Shown piece by piece: positions 26,995-39,109 of a stretch of DNA of 64,000 nt (position 1 is its first letter; every line of letters begins with the position of its first letter). The stretch is from Tanypteryx hageni. Its lineage: Eukaryota; Arthropoda; Insecta; Odonata; Petaluridae. The position numbers and the translations under genes are program-made. Location of the stretch: contig CM054113.1 in NCBI GenBank assembly GCA_028673005.1, positions 41,296,117 through 41,360,116 of the forward strand. Reading direction: 5' to 3'. The notes beneath the pieces are model-generated. The model did no database searches and was not told where the DNA came from. It was given only the letters and a program-made list of their open reading frames with translations.

Positions 26995-27875
26995 ATGTTT
27001 TCACAGGATTTTCGATTTTATTATTTCCTTCATTCATTAAAATACGCAAATATGGTCCGAAATTCCCCGGTCTTGCTTTATTCGACATCTGAAACTATTC
27101 TTGCAATGTTTAGATATTACACGGAAGAATATCTCAGAAACACGTTTCTTTTCGAAATTTCATGGCTTTTTCGTACTCTCTCCGGATGTTGCCAAGGCGA
27201 CCCGTATTGTCGCCTCCGATTCAATTAGCGTCTATTAAACCTTCAAATAAACGAAAGAATTGCGTTATTCGCTTCGCGCTTTTTACGAAACATCGAAAGT
27301 ATTGTTGTAGCAACGTCAAACAATAGTTTGCAACGTAAATAATTGCAGATAATTATTATTCAGTAAACTGCGCGTGGACTGGCCATTCTTAACGAAGAAA
27401 ATATTTCTTTCTTTATTTCAATACTGTTACCTTTTTCGTAAGGGAGAATCAATTAAAATTGCGCATATAAATTATATAAAGAAACGAAATTCAAAACGTC
27501 AGTTGCCTAATTTTACAAGGTGAAATGGACTATTATTACTTTTAAACACGCAGATTTCTGCGGTTACCACTAGTTTCCTAACAATAAACCTATGCTGCCA
27601 CTGTTCACATAACAATTTTTGTTTTACAATCATCAGGAGATGAATTAGCAATAATCATTACAGTAATACAAATTACTGGTGTGAAAACTAGCGCCAATTA
27701 CGTATGAGAGGGAAAAACACAATAACATTCCAACGGTGTTATTAAAAAGAGGCATCGTTATCGAACGCGCAAACGCTCGCTCCCCATAGAGACGGAAAAA
27801 GTTATTCTCAGAATTCACAAATGGTACTCGACGTCGGCAAGAACTACAGAGCAAGTGCATCGTTTTTGTCTTTAC
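26995..27875. other. AT-rich sequence, nothing recognised
   Basis: No exon or repeat recognised. Confidence 0.5.
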
Positions 27876-27879
27876 GTGC

Positions 27880-28287
27880 TCCGAGGAAAAGGAGGACGGA
27901 ACGAGGGAGCGTGCGGTTCGCTAAGAGAGCTTTCATGCTTAAGGAGACGCAGGAAATACTAGCGCAAGAAATCCTACGGTTTGGTCGCAAGGCGGCGGGT
28001 TTCGGGGGAGGGGAGGAGGAAGAGAGGTGATGGTTGGAGGGAGCAAAGTGGCTCGCTGAAGTATATACGACAGTAGGCTAAAGAGGGAGAAATGCTAAAG
28101 AGGGAGTGGGAGAATAGAGGGGAGGAAAAAAGAAACAAAAACTCGCGAGACGATAGACAAGTGGTTTACTAAGAAAAATTTTCCAGGGAGGGATAGAGAG
28201 AGAGGGTGAACGTAAAACAATCATTGGGGAGAAAATGAGAACGAGGTAGGATAATCTCAAGCAAGGCCTTAGGAGAAGTTAAGAGGA

Positions 28288-28359
<72 letters not shown>

Positions 28360-28660
28360 AAGGGATCGTAGCGGTGGGGAAAAGAAAATGGATGGGGAAA
28401 AAAGCAATCTATTCGAAGTGAAAGAGGATTTTCTTAGGAGCGCGGTAAAGAGCAAAAGATGGAGCAAGAAAGGGAGAGGGAGGGGGAAGAAGAAAGGGGG
28501 CGGAGACAAGGGGGAGAAAAAGATGAAGAGAATAGGAGAATGGGTTGACCTAGGTGTGTCTGTTTGAAGAGAATCTCCTCTCTCCACAACACGATTCTCC
28601 TATCCACTTCTCTCTCTCTCTCTCTCTCAATACTCTCTCATCACCCTCCGCCGTCCTAAG
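27880..28660. repeat. Purine-rich block ending in a pyrimidine stretch
   Basis: G/A-rich from 27880 to 28550 (includes the 66-bp GA run), then C/T-rich 28565-28640 with TCTCTCTCTC. The switch is at about 28550-28570. Confidence 0.8.
28292..28357. repeat. (GA)n microsatellite, 66 bp
   Basis: Perfect GA dinucleotides inside the larger purine-rich block 27880-28560. Shorter GA runs occur at 8926-8948, 21111-21130 and 43852-43872. Confidence 0.98.
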
Positions 28661-28739
28661 GGCTCCCATCTTGCGTCACGTGAGAGATATACCGCCTAGA
28701 TATACGGCGATAACGCAAGAAAGAGGAGGTTTGTAAAAC

Positions 28740-29690
28740 TCCCGGAGCAACGGCTATAGATTAAGGGTAGCGGATGCAAGAAGTTGGAATAGAAAGAAGA
28801 TTAATTGCGAAGGAAGCTTAGCGACGGTGCGGAAAATCTTGAGGAGCACAGAAGGAATTTCGCTCGCATTCTAAGCTTTGGGGCCTTGGTAGAGTTTAGC
28901 ATGATAACCAAACATTTTTGAGGCATAAAAGATTAATCTCAGGGTAAGATGTTTTAATCGTAAAAAGACATTATAAATTACTTGTTTTGTTGCTTAAATT
29001 AATGTTAGATTTAACAAAAAAGTTACAGTAATATTAAAATTGGAACACTGATAAAAAAGACGAATTATTTTCGTAAGAGATGCATGGAAGAGCAATTAAG
29101 GTTTGAAATATTGTTCCTGCATAGTTATAAGTAATATAATTATTTTTTAAAATTATTATGGAATTTTAATCCAATTTTTTATCTCATCATAGATCATAAT
29201 TGTGCTCAGCTGGAAAAGTATGCATTATAAATATGATAAACGCTGTTATATACGCTTTACAAAACGCAACTTTTTATCAAACGCCATTGAAAAACTAATA
29301 TCCCGAAACGTGTATGCAAATACCACCAAATTAGAACATATACTGAGTTGTGCAAAAATACTTTTTCGGTAACATAAAAGAAACTGCAAAAACCCTCTTC
29401 GTATAGAACAGATGCTGAGTATTAACTGACCACGAAAATAAAATTTCCGTGAAAATGCTGATTTACGCACGCAGCATAATTTTCCAAAGAGAAGAAGAAA
29501 ACCTTCTGAGTACACAAACATTAGGATAAAAAAATAGGTCCAGATAAACAAACAAAAAACATCTACGTACTTAGCAACGAGTCTCGACGCACGGAAAAAA
29601 GTAATTTATCGAATGAATAAATCCCCCGCACCCGTGAGAGAAGCTCACAAACAACGAGACGACGAAATAAGACGTCAGAACTAAATAAAA
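28740..29690. other. AT-rich sequence, nothing recognised
   Basis: A minus-strand frame of about 100 codons at 29246-29551 has a hydrophobic, Phe-rich product without motifs. I do not call it. Confidence 0.5.
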
Positions 29691-29694
29691 ATTA

Positions 29695-30990
29695 AGAGGG
29701 GAGAAACGAATGGGTCAAAACGTTTCCCTCTTTAGATGGACGAGAACTACGAGAACTAACTCTTTTGGAGGAAAAGGGAGGGGGAGGAAAAAGAGGAGGG
29801 AGGGAGAGAATGAAGGAGGAAGAGGAGAGAGGGAGTGGAGGGATGGAGAAAGGGAGAGGAGGGAGGGAGAGAAGGATGGAGAGGGAGGGAGAGAAGGATG
29901 GAGAGAGAGGGAATTGAGGAAAGGAGAGGAGGGAGAGGAAAGGAGAGGAGGGATAGGAAAGAAGAGGAGGGATAGGAAAGAAAAGGAGGGAGAGGAAAGG
30001 GAAGAGGAAAGGGGAAGATGAAAGGGGGAGAGGAGGAAGAGAGAGAGGAGGAAGAGAGAGAGGAGGAAGAGAGAGAGGAGGAAGAGAGAGAGGAGGAAGA
30101 GAGAGAAGGAAGGAGGGAGAGGAGGGAGTGTAGGGATTGAGAAAGGAGGGAGAGGAAATAGGGAGAGAAAGGAGGGGAGGGAAGGAGAAGGAAGAGGAAG
30201 GAAAGGGGGAGAGGAGGGAGGGAGAGGGAGTGAGAGAAAGGAGAGGCGGGAGGAAGGAGAGAAGGAAGGAGGGAGAGGAGGGAGATGAGAGATGGAGATG
30301 AGGGAGGGAGAAAAAAGGAGGGAGGGAGAAAAAGAGGAGTGAGGAAGAGGATGAAGGGAGGGAAGGAGAGGAGGATGGAAGGTAGAGTCGAGATGAAAAG
30401 GAAAAGAGTAGAAGCAAAGGAACATAACAAAGGAGAAAAAAGTGATAGGCGAAAGAGATAAAGTGGGAGGAGTGAAGGAGAGATAGAGATATAAGGAGTG
30501 GGGTAAGATAGGTCGAAAGGGAGAAAAGCACAGCGAGATGGACGGCATGGTAAAAGGAAAGGATAAGGAGTTGGGGCTGGATCGGTGCACGACTGGTCGA
30601 ACTAAGAACAGCAAGAGTTTTGGGAAGGTCACGGAGGAGAGATGGCTGGCAAATGGGGAGGAGGGAAGAAAGGAGGAGTGAAGTAGGAGGGAGGGAGGAG
30701 TGAAGTAGGAGGGAGGGAGGCGTGTGGCGTGGAAGGAGAGGTAGTATAAGAAGGCGGCGGTGGAGATGAGAAGTCGACTCTGAAAACTTCACAAGTTGAG
30801 GGTGTTTCCGGTGGTCCGAACTGGAAAAGGGGACCGAAGAAGAAATGGCCGCGGAAAACATGGAAGTCTCGAAAGACAGGAGAGAGAGAGAGAGAGAGGG
30901 GGAGATGGTTTGGGTGGCCATGGAAACGAGGTATGGAAAGGGGATGGGGTAGAGGAAGAGGAGTGGGGGGAGGGTCAAGACCGTTACTAT
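29695..30990 (+). repeat. 1.3-kb purine-rich tract with 15-base tandem array
   Basis: Almost pure G/A on the plus strand. Five exact copies of AGGAGGAAGAGAGAG lie at 30031-30105. A 22-base unit containing GGAGGAGTGAAGTAGGAGGG occurs twice at 30672-30715. A minus-strand frame of about 450 codons is open over it and gives repeated Ser-Leu-Pro-Pro-Leu. I treat it as a composition artefact. Confidence 0.9.
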
Positions 30991-30994
30991 GATA

Positions 30995-33295
30995 CGGTCA
31001 ATTGGATATACCCTCCCTATCTCCCTACATGCACAAAAGTACATCCACGGAGCTCTGGACAAAGTTATTTTTACTTATGAGGAAATTTTCGGAATGAATT
31101 ATGCGCTTTGGTGACTACAGAAAGGGTTTGAATTATTTTTTTCCAAAATAGCTTTTTTTAAGAGCTGTTACTTTTACGGAGACGAAATTTATGCTCGCAC
31201 GAAAGATTCCCCCCGGCCAGGCGTTCACTTTGATGAACTCCATTTTTCCACCCTCACTAAATTTTGTCCACGCAATGCATTTATGAAAAAGACTCCTTAA
31301 AAGTAGCATCACGCACGACTCATATAAGCCGAAAATATGGGACACAAAGGTGCTTTCGGTTGGGAAGTGGCCCAATAAAAGGTTTCGGATACGTATCTCC
31401 ATTAATTGGTCAAGCAAAAATGCGCTCGTGCCTCCGTCGAATGATAATATCGAGCATAAATTCCACGAGCGAGAAGGAGAAAAACTCGGAACTTGATCGC
31501 GAATCGAACCAGAGTCTTCCGCTTGCCGGGCGGCAGGTTTAATAAAGTAAGCTATCAAGCCAGTACGATTCTTTATTCCCAAATTAAAGAGGTTCCGATG
31601 AGGAAGAGCTTACTAAGTATTAAATCTTACCAAATTAATTTCTTTACTGAGGCACACCAGAGAATTCCCCTACCCGCTTCCCAACACCCTCAATTTATAT
31701 GCACTCATGCATTCAAAACTTCATTATTTTGTATTCCGTTTTGGTTTTAAAAGTCTGCGATGATTTAAAAGAATTCCGAAAAAAATGAACCCCGAGTTCT
31801 TACCGTGAGCAACTCGGAATTTTTCTCTATAATGGAAAACGAAAAAAATCAGCTAAAAAGAATGCCTCAATGGTCGGGAAAATTTTCACGAACAAGACAC
31901 AAAACCGGCAACCTCGAATCGAGACGGACGTAATTTTCGATCCATCAACCTCCTTTGACGTGGCCGAGGTAATAGCATATTACGTTAGATTAAAAACTCG
32001 GTAAATTTCGCGGGACTAACGACGGGGAATATTCCCCTTGCGAACCCTTCCCATTTCACGCAACCCGGGTAGAAATAAATAAATACATTAAAAAAAGAAT
32101 ATAACGGGCGAACTGGAACAGTAAAAGAATTCAAGAGAAACGTGACTTTGAGACCAGCGGAGAGGATAATAATAATAAAAAATTCCGTGAGAGAGAGAGA
32201 GAGAGATAATTCGTAAAAATTGGCCGAGACAGAAAAAGAGAGGGGAAATAGACGAAGCGTTCTATTTTTCAGTTATTTTTTCAATTCCAGAATACGAAAG
32301 AACAAAAGTTTCCGCATTAAAGAACACGACGAGAGTTCGAAATAAAGGTAGGAGGGAAAGAATCGTATATTGAATAAAAAAACAAAGAGAGGACGAAATG
32401 GAAAATAATAACTCGATGGCGACTGTTTTTTTTACGTGCCACGAGCGTATAAAAATACTTTAGATCGCCGAGCGTCTTTGATACTTCCAGAACGGCGAGA
32501 GGGAAAATGAGGACTGAAAAAATCCGAGTGCGTGAGTGGTTAAGTGTCCTAGTGAGAGCATTCGCGCACGTGAGTGATAAACGGAGTTGGATCGGGGGTA
32601 ATAAACGTTTTTAAAATGTATAATATAATCAGAACTGGTGGGAAGAGAATCGAGAGAGGGGGGGGGTGGTAAAGCACGCATTAAATGGTCTACGCGATCA
32701 GCAAAGGATAAAGATGAGGATTTCATGAGTCGAGGTAGTTCTTGGTGTTCGTAACACAAAAGAGAGAAGGGTTAAGAGGCCTAAAAGTAAAAACAAAAAA
32801 ATCCGAGTTGGGTTCGACGAAAAGCTTGGAGGTTGTTGAGGAACGAAAGAATTTACCCGAAAAAACGCAAATTCAGGGTAAATATTCGTGCATTTCTTCG
32901 ATGGAGGAGGAAGAAATAAAAAAAATCGAGAAAAATCAGTGTGGTTCGCCGAGTTAACCCTGGAGGCCCTTACCTTACAATAAAAAAAAGAAAAATACCC
33001 CGTTGCCCATGAGACACTCACCCGAGCCGTGTCCCGACGCCCACCTACACACACCCCACGACCGCCTAAGCCGCCGCAAACCCTCCCAGAAAAAATAAAA
33101 CTTTTGACTTCCTCCTGAGTGAGGAGAGGGGCGCAACGTGAGGTAGGAGAAAAAATAACTAGAGAGAGACCACACGAAATTCGAGACCTTAGAGGCCCTA
33201 TGGCATTACGGAACACACGAAAGCATTAAGAATGGATGCAAAACTCGCATGACGAGAACCCATTCCCGGGGGTGTGCCAGACTGCCATTAGGAAC
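30995..33295. other. Mixed sequence with the SINE head, nothing else firm
   Basis: A minus-strand frame of 149 codons at 31133-31582 runs through the SINE and has no recognisable domain. 32200-32450 is rich in GAAA and CGAAA words. Confidence 0.5.
31495..31575 (-). repeat. tRNA-derived SINE head
   Basis: On the minus strand the sequence follows a tRNA plan. An A-box-like GATAGCTTACTTTATTAAAC comes first, then an anticodon-arm-like GCCCGGCAAGCGGAAGAC. A B-box, GGTTCGATTCG, sits at 31510-31500. The A-box has lost its GTTGG/GG core and the acceptor stem does not pair, so this is not a functional tRNA. It is the Pol III promoter head of a SINE, with the body probably running on through about 31440. 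Family unknown. Confidence 0.6.
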
Positions 33296-33299
33296 AAGA

Positions 33300-33640
33300 G
33301 GTGGGGTCCTTATGGGGGTGGTTGGGACCTCGGGAGAGGGGTGTATGGGTGAGGGAAGTGGGGAGGGGCGCCGGCGGTCGGGCAGGACGGAGTAGGGGAA
33401 AAAGATCGAGGGGGAGAAAGAGAGAAGGAAGTGGGGGAATGAATGTTGGGGGAACACTAGAGGAGGAGGAGACGGGTTCGGGAGTTGTAGACGTACCGTG
33501 AATACGTGGGACCTTTTTGGTCCCGAAGAGCGAGTAAGGCGGTCGATTGTTAATCATCGGAGTAAGAGGCTCGCGGCAGAGATGGAGAAAGGAAGGGGGA
33601 GAGATGTGGGAAGAGTGGGGAGGCAGTAGTTGGACGACAA
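33300..33640 (+). repeat. Purine-rich (G-rich) tract
   Basis: G-heavy block with GGGAGAGGGG and GGAGGAGGAGACGGG. On the minus strand 33500-33493 reads CACG|GTACGT, a donor-like site, but no acceptor or conserved frame supports an exon. Confidence 0.6.
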
Positions 33641-33644
33641 AAAG

Positions 33645-35385
33645 GAGGAAATTCTCTAAAAGCGGCGAGTGTTGTAGGAAGGACTTGAGCGTTTAAATCC
33701 CCAAGATAAGGACTTAAAAAAAGAAACTTTTATTTCCTCGCCTAAAATATTAATCCACGACAGCGCATGATGGCGGAGCCACTGATAAGTTTTACTCGAG
33801 CGGGACTTAGGGACGATTGTTGCGGATAATAAACTGTCTAGACGTTTCAATCCTTGATCTTGATTTAAATCTTTCGATTTTGGTCAAGAAATTCCAACAT
33901 ATCAACGTTCCATCCGAGAGTAGGCGGGCTGAGTTTCCGGGACAAGAATAAATCTCTAGAGGGAACTCATCTTATGATTGAAATCAATTTGATAAATTAT
34001 ATTTTCTAATAGGAGTAATTTATGTTATTTAAAAGATATTTTTTCTATTAAAATTCAATTTATTTATGAAGCCAACTGTTCAACACCAAAAAAGTATTTG
34101 GTATTTAACAGCAGTAAACTATTTAAAATTAAACAGCAAAAAATCTAGGAGCATCAGAAAAATAGCATAACGGTGATATTAGGGACAGTTAAATTCGACA
34201 TTACGCCTTTCCTTTTCCGAGTTACTTCAGATACCACAAATACAGAAACGGATCATTATCCGAATGAGTAAATTAGGGCAATCTAATAACATTTTGTTCA
34301 TATACCTTTACAACATTCAGACAGCATCACAAAGTGCGTATCAGAAGTACATAAATCCTCTTTGTTGTCATTTAATAACAGAAACTCGATACCATCCTCA
34401 GCGAGAAAAAATATTGCTTATAATATGGCCCATATAAAAGTCGTTAGAGCGAAAAACATGTCCAGAAATCGAGAAAAGTGATATATACGAGACCATCCGC
34501 TCATTACGAAGTTACTTATATCGGGGGAAAAATCCTCCCGTCATTATTATCATTTATGGCTCCAACAAAAAAAAACAGCCCGAAAGAATAATAAGAGAAA
34601 GTGAGATAGCACACATGTTTGTGTGGAAGCAGTCGGCGAAATTGCACGCAAAACGATTTCTCTTGTAAAACGTCAAGGGGTTTTCGCTTTGATTACATCC
34701 CTCCACGCAACTCAAAAGCCCTCAGCTGATTTATTTGGTGGGCTATCCTTGATGAGGCGATATGTCATTGCGCAGGACTACGTGTTGTGTACGCTTCCGC
34801 CAAACCAGTTATCGCTATAAATATATATGTATTTATTTCTCCGGCGTTATCTCTTCCTTTGGGCCACAGACTATGCCGCGTTTGACACCCCGCGTCAAGC
34901 AAACTGCTTTTTATTTCTTTCGAGTAGAGAGTCAGAAAAAATAATAGCGCAGGCCAATAATAAATCCGCCCTATCAACGCCGCATAGATGGCCTTAAATC
35001 TCTAAATTCTTTCTTTCACGTTTTTTCGCCTATTTATTCTAGGGGAGGTAAATCACGAATACAATAATTTCTTTTGAAAATTTGGAACATATTTGTGGCA
35101 CATCTTATCGTGGAATTATTTGACATATGTATTGTAAACTGATGAATTATAAAACTCTCCAATAAATATATTTTCCTGAGAACAATAAAATGGTTTCACG
35201 GACAAATGGAACTGTTTTCACATGAAATACGTGCACACCACCGTATTTGTTTGATTTGTTCAATTCATTTACTATCATTTTTATCCCCATAGTTAACTTA
35301 TTCACCTAAAATTAAAAAAGACACGTTTCATAACTTGAAGCCAACAATAGGATTTTGCCTAAGAGAATAATTTTCAAAATTTCCA
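33645..35385. other. AT-rich sequence, nothing recognised
   Basis: No exon structure. The 5' boundary of the reverse-transcriptase relic is somewhere between 35340 and 35394. Confidence 0.5.
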
Positions 35386-35389
35386 CACT

Positions 35390-36318
35390 CCTTAATGATA
35401 CTCGGTATTCCACAGGGCTCAATTCTAGGGCCTCTACTTTTCATCTTATTTATGATTGACCTTCCCAATTACCTTTCCAGAAGTAAAGCTATTTTATATG
35501 CTGATGATACTTCTAGTTTAATAAAAGCAGAAAATTTACCGGACCCAGTAGAATATGCTAACCTAACAATAAAGGAAATGAAAGAGTAGTGTGTCAATAA
35601 CAACCTTGTTGTAAACAGTAAAAAAAACAATGTACCTAAAATTTCATGCAAAAAATCTTATCTTTGTAATGCTCCTCTTCATTTGAATGACTCTAGTATA
35701 AATTACTCGTCTTCTGTTAAGTTTCTTGGTCTCCATATTACTGAAAAGCTGAACTGGTCATACATATCAATGAATTAGTAAAAAAGCTGCTATAGGGATC
35801 TTCATGATCAGAAAACTTCCTCCAATTGTTTCAACAAACACTTTAAGATCTTTCTACTATGCTAAGGTGCACTCCTACATTTCTTTTGCTATCATGTTCT
35901 GGGGGAATTCAAGTTTAGCCAATAAAGTTTTCTCTGTTCAGAAACAGGCTGTGAAAGCAATATTCAGAGTATTTACCAGTACACATGGCAAGCCACTATT
36001 CTCTACCCTTAACATTATTACGCTTCCTTCACTAAATATCATTGCATGTGCTGTTTTTGTTAAAAATAATATTGATAAGTTTTCCACTAATGGTAATTAT
36101 CATTATTATCATACTCGTGTCAAAATAATATATATACCAATCAGTATCCATATACTCATACTCATGTCTCAAAGGCACATATCATTCTGCTTCAGTAATA
36201 TATAACAAACTAACTAAGGAAATGAAAGAAATTTTCTCCCCAAATGTATTTTTAAAAAGTAAAACATTTTCTGTTAAACAAGTGCTATTATAGTATTCAT
36301 GAATTTCTGGATATGTAA
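35390..36318 (+). pseudogene. 5'-truncated CR1/L2/Jockey-like reverse transcriptase relic
   Basis: Starts with GIPQGSILGPLLFILF and keeps the catalytic YADD motif at 35497-35508. The frame stops at 35588 (in place of a Trp codon before the conserved N-N-L-x-x-N) and continues as FLGLHITEKLNWSY. It shifts frame near 35760 and resumes as RKLPPIVSTNTLRSFYYAKV, then MFWGNS, QKQAVKAIFRVF, KPLFSTLNIITLPSLNI and a degenerate HxTR block. It shifts again and finishes with the usual C-terminus CYYSIHEFLDM and a stop at 36316-36318. A T-rich 3' flank follows. The missing 5' half is normal for a truncated non-LTR insertion. It has at least two frameshifts and one nonsense change, so it is dead. Confidence 0.88.
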
Positions 36319-36599
36319 TTTTAAATATCGGCTTGTATTATCTGTGAAGGGTAAATCATGTCCAATTCTCTCATCTGTTTTTTGCCACCATATTTTGTAT
36401 TGTATATTTTACTCTTTTTATTGTATATTTCACTTTTTCATTTATATAATTCTTTATCCCTTTGCACGCATCCACGAACCTTTTGAATTGAATACAATGC
36501 GCCGTATTGACCAGAATAAGACGCAAGACTTCTATTCTATGCCTGCCAATAATTCCTAGCGCTTGTTTTCAAAGGAAAATCGCCTATTTATTTGTTGTC

Positions 36600-36660
36600 C
36601 CTTCCTCCGTCCGTCTGTCCGGGCAATATCTCTCGTATCCTGCATGTCGGAGAGAGAATA
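36600..36660 (+). repeat. GTCC/GTCT-run repeat module
   Basis: CCTCCGTCCGTCTGTCCGGG followed by CAATATCTCTCGTATCC. Lies about 280 bases beyond the end of the reverse-transcriptase relic and may mark a separate insertion. Confidence 0.4.
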
Positions 36661-36978
36661 TTTCTAATATACATTGGTACATGCCATGGCTAAAAATGGT
36701 ATCAATTTGGAGGATTTATGATTATTTGTCAAAGAGTAATCCATGTTTTTGTTCCCCAAACCTTACTTTCGATTAATTAATATGCATTTTTAATTAGGTA
36801 AATTTTAGACGGGAGCGTTAAATTAAAACTGTTCTGTAGCCGAATGACAGCTTTATATTTTTGTAAAACAAGTATTCTAATTTGTAAAATGAGAGCGAAG
36901 AATTGTTTTTAATCGAAAAATGAGAAAAATATTTACTAGGGAACCGGTTAAGGAACGGAAAGCCTTATGGGCTTGTCT

Positions 36979-37271
36979 GGTCAGTCCGTCCGTCATAACG
37001 TTCATCTCCTAAACCAGTGGACGGATTGCAATTAAATTAAATAAGCATGATTCTTATTAAAATTTGTTGCCCAATTTTGATTTTCAACAGAATCCGTCAA
37101 TTGGAACTTCCACTTTACGTGATCAATCAATAATAAAAGGCTACTTCTGTCCCTTTGTGTCTCCTCTGTCACGCTATAAAAATGCAAATAACTCGATAAT
37201 GGAACGAAGTTCATTTATGACATCTTGCAGTGCAAAAGTTAATAGGGGGAGACGGACAGACAGACACAACG
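36979..37271. repeat. Dispersed repeat framed by GTCC/GTCT tetranucleotides
   Basis: Begins with CAGTCCGTCCGTC followed by a segment reading CTCCTAAACCAGTGGACGG. Ends with GAGACGGACAGACAGACAC, the opposite strand of the same tetranucleotide type. The ATAACTC motif with a following AATGGA occurs near the right end. Similar modules occur at 21285-21320, 26815-26880, 36600-36660 and 59790-59925. The consistent pairing of the tetranucleotide run with an AT-rich unit points to a repeat family rather than isolated microsatellites. Confidence 0.5.
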
Positions 37272-37309
37272 ACAAAACTATAAGTCTATTTAAATTCTGG
37301 AAAGTAGGT

Positions 37310-38270
37310 TAAAAATGAAATAAATGGTTGAATTCATATAAAGAAACAATTTTAAACCAATAATAACGTAAAACTTGGAAAATAATTATATAATTTTTCC
37401 TCTCTAAGATGACTTTCAAACATTCAGATTTATGATCGGCTTAGTAAAATATTTTGCTGTCACCACTAGTTTTTCAGTTAATTACCGAAAAACTATTTTT
37501 ATTGAACTTAATGCTCATTCGTTAAAAGTAAAAGACACTTAAATTGTTCAAAAACATTGATGGTAATTTTATTGTTAAAGGCAGCGTTTGGAGATGATTT
37601 ATCAAAAAATCCCACAGACAACAATATAGCTTTATAGATGCTTATAGCATTACTATGTACTCTGTATATATCTTTTTAGTATTCTCTTCATATCTTTTTT
37701 CTATTCGTCCGTCATGTATTTGTTTTAATTATAATATCCAATTCAATAATAATTTATCTAATCACAGAATCAAGTGAGGTATTTATCGCGATACATCCAA
37801 CACATGCATGAAATATTCAAAAACCCTTTTAAAATCACGTATCCCTCGAGATATCCTTGCGATTAAGCTCTTTCATTAATACGTTTCCAGAAGACAAAAA
37901 TATTGAAAGAAATTAGATCTCCCCTCTCGAATATGGCATCTATTAAAATATCACCAGGGTTTTAAAAATTATACGCGAGAGACTTAAATGTATTCTGGCT
38001 ATTTGCGAAACGCGAAAAGGGTGAAACTCTTTGCTAAGTTGATTTTCCCCGACAAAGCATGCGATCGTTTAACGTCCAATCAGGTCGAGGTTCCAGGAGC
38101 GGTTATTTTTTTGACTCTTCCAAGTTACTTTAGGTCTCCAAAACCTGTGTCGGCCATTTGCAATATAGACCAAATCGACGGCCTATGTCCGAAATATCTA
38201 TTTGAGATAAACTATTTCGGATATTGTGAAGCTATTATCAGCTACGTCCAGCTATTTTAGCGCATGATAT
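37310..38270. other. AT-rich sequence, nothing recognised
   Basis: From about 37980 complexity and CpG content rise, leading into the foldback repeat. TTTCGGAT recurs at 38215, 38348 and 38569. Confidence 0.5.
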
Positions 38271-38275
38271 ACCCG

Positions 38276-38524
38276 TATTTCGCAAAACATGTTAGGTCAG
38301 GTGCTCCACCGATGCTACGCGACTTGAAATTTCTGTTGCATACATCGGTTTCGGATGGAGTTTATTCCAAACCCTTTCTCTAAATTCCCTCCAAGAAACA
38401 ACGCTCTGATAATGAATGCCTCTCGAAAACGACTGACGAAACCCAGTAAATTCAATTCGCGTAGCATTGGTGAGTCGAATCCATTTGAATTTCGAACTAT
38501 GACCAACACAGTTCGCCCAATATT
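38276..38524. repeat. Foldback repeat with inverted arms around 38306-38334 and 38445-38473
   Basis: The core arms share ATGCTACGCGA and TTGAA in inverted orientation, with about 80 percent identity over 29 bases. A second, outer block is also inverted: a GTTAGGTC-like sequence at 38290-38299 against GACCAACAC at 38501-38509. It is spaced unequally, suggesting an insertion in the right arm. The minus strand is open for 82 codons across the element, but the reading frame runs through both arms and resembles no protein I know. Probably an old DNA-transposon derivative. Confidence 0.55.
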
Positions 38525-38529
38525 TATAC

Positions 38530-39105
38530 AGCGCAGCCAAATGGCGGAATTCTTTATTTTTCTAATCGTTTCGGATATTTATCACATCCTATGGCCAATA
38601 TCGATAATTGCCGTTCATTACGAATACAGGTCATATTTAGAACTTTGGCCGTAACCTACGTATATGGTAAACCCGCGAATGTATCCTTAGGCAATCGAAA
38701 TACGCGGCACTGTAACTGTGTGTAATCCATACAGAACCGTTCACTCCACCTGCTCCATTACCATAAGTACGCTGAAAATATAATCATTTTATTAAATTTC
38801 AGTATGTATTCTATTCAAGGATTTCAAACAGATAGGAGATTATTCCAATATTAAATCACATAGCGGGTTAAACTTTTCGAGTCAGGTAAGTACAGGAGAT
38901 TCGCGGGAAAACTTACTCTTCGAGATAAGTTTTCCGAGATAGACTCAATTTCTCTAGGAACATAAAGCAATCAACGTATATTGGAGGAAAACTGTATACA
39001 CACATCTTTTTAATCTCTCCGCCAGGAGCATCCTTTAACGCTTTGTCGCTAATCTTCCTTTAAACCGCACTTCATTCCTCTCACACAAAACCTTAACGAT
39101 CGATT
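38530..39105. other. Mixed sequence, nothing recognised
   Basis: No gene or repeat found by eye. Confidence 0.5.
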
Positions 39106-39109
39106 CACC

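Noticed and set aside
30031..30105. CRISPR-like array
   Set aside because: Units are contiguous with no spacers, in low-complexity DNA of a eukaryote.
29692..31062. Minus-strand open frame of about 456 codons
   Set aside because: Same reason: a pyrimidine tract gives Ser-Leu-Pro-Pro repeats in several overlapping frames. No domain, no splice structure.
31133..31582. Minus-strand frame of 149 codons
   Set aside because: It starts inside the SINE head and shows no recognisable domain. I judge it to be chance openness.
36299..36776. Frames of 86-89 codons after the reverse-transcriptase relic
   Set aside because: They fall in the 3' UTR of the relic and the GTCC-run module. The only meaningful residues are the relic's C-terminal end.
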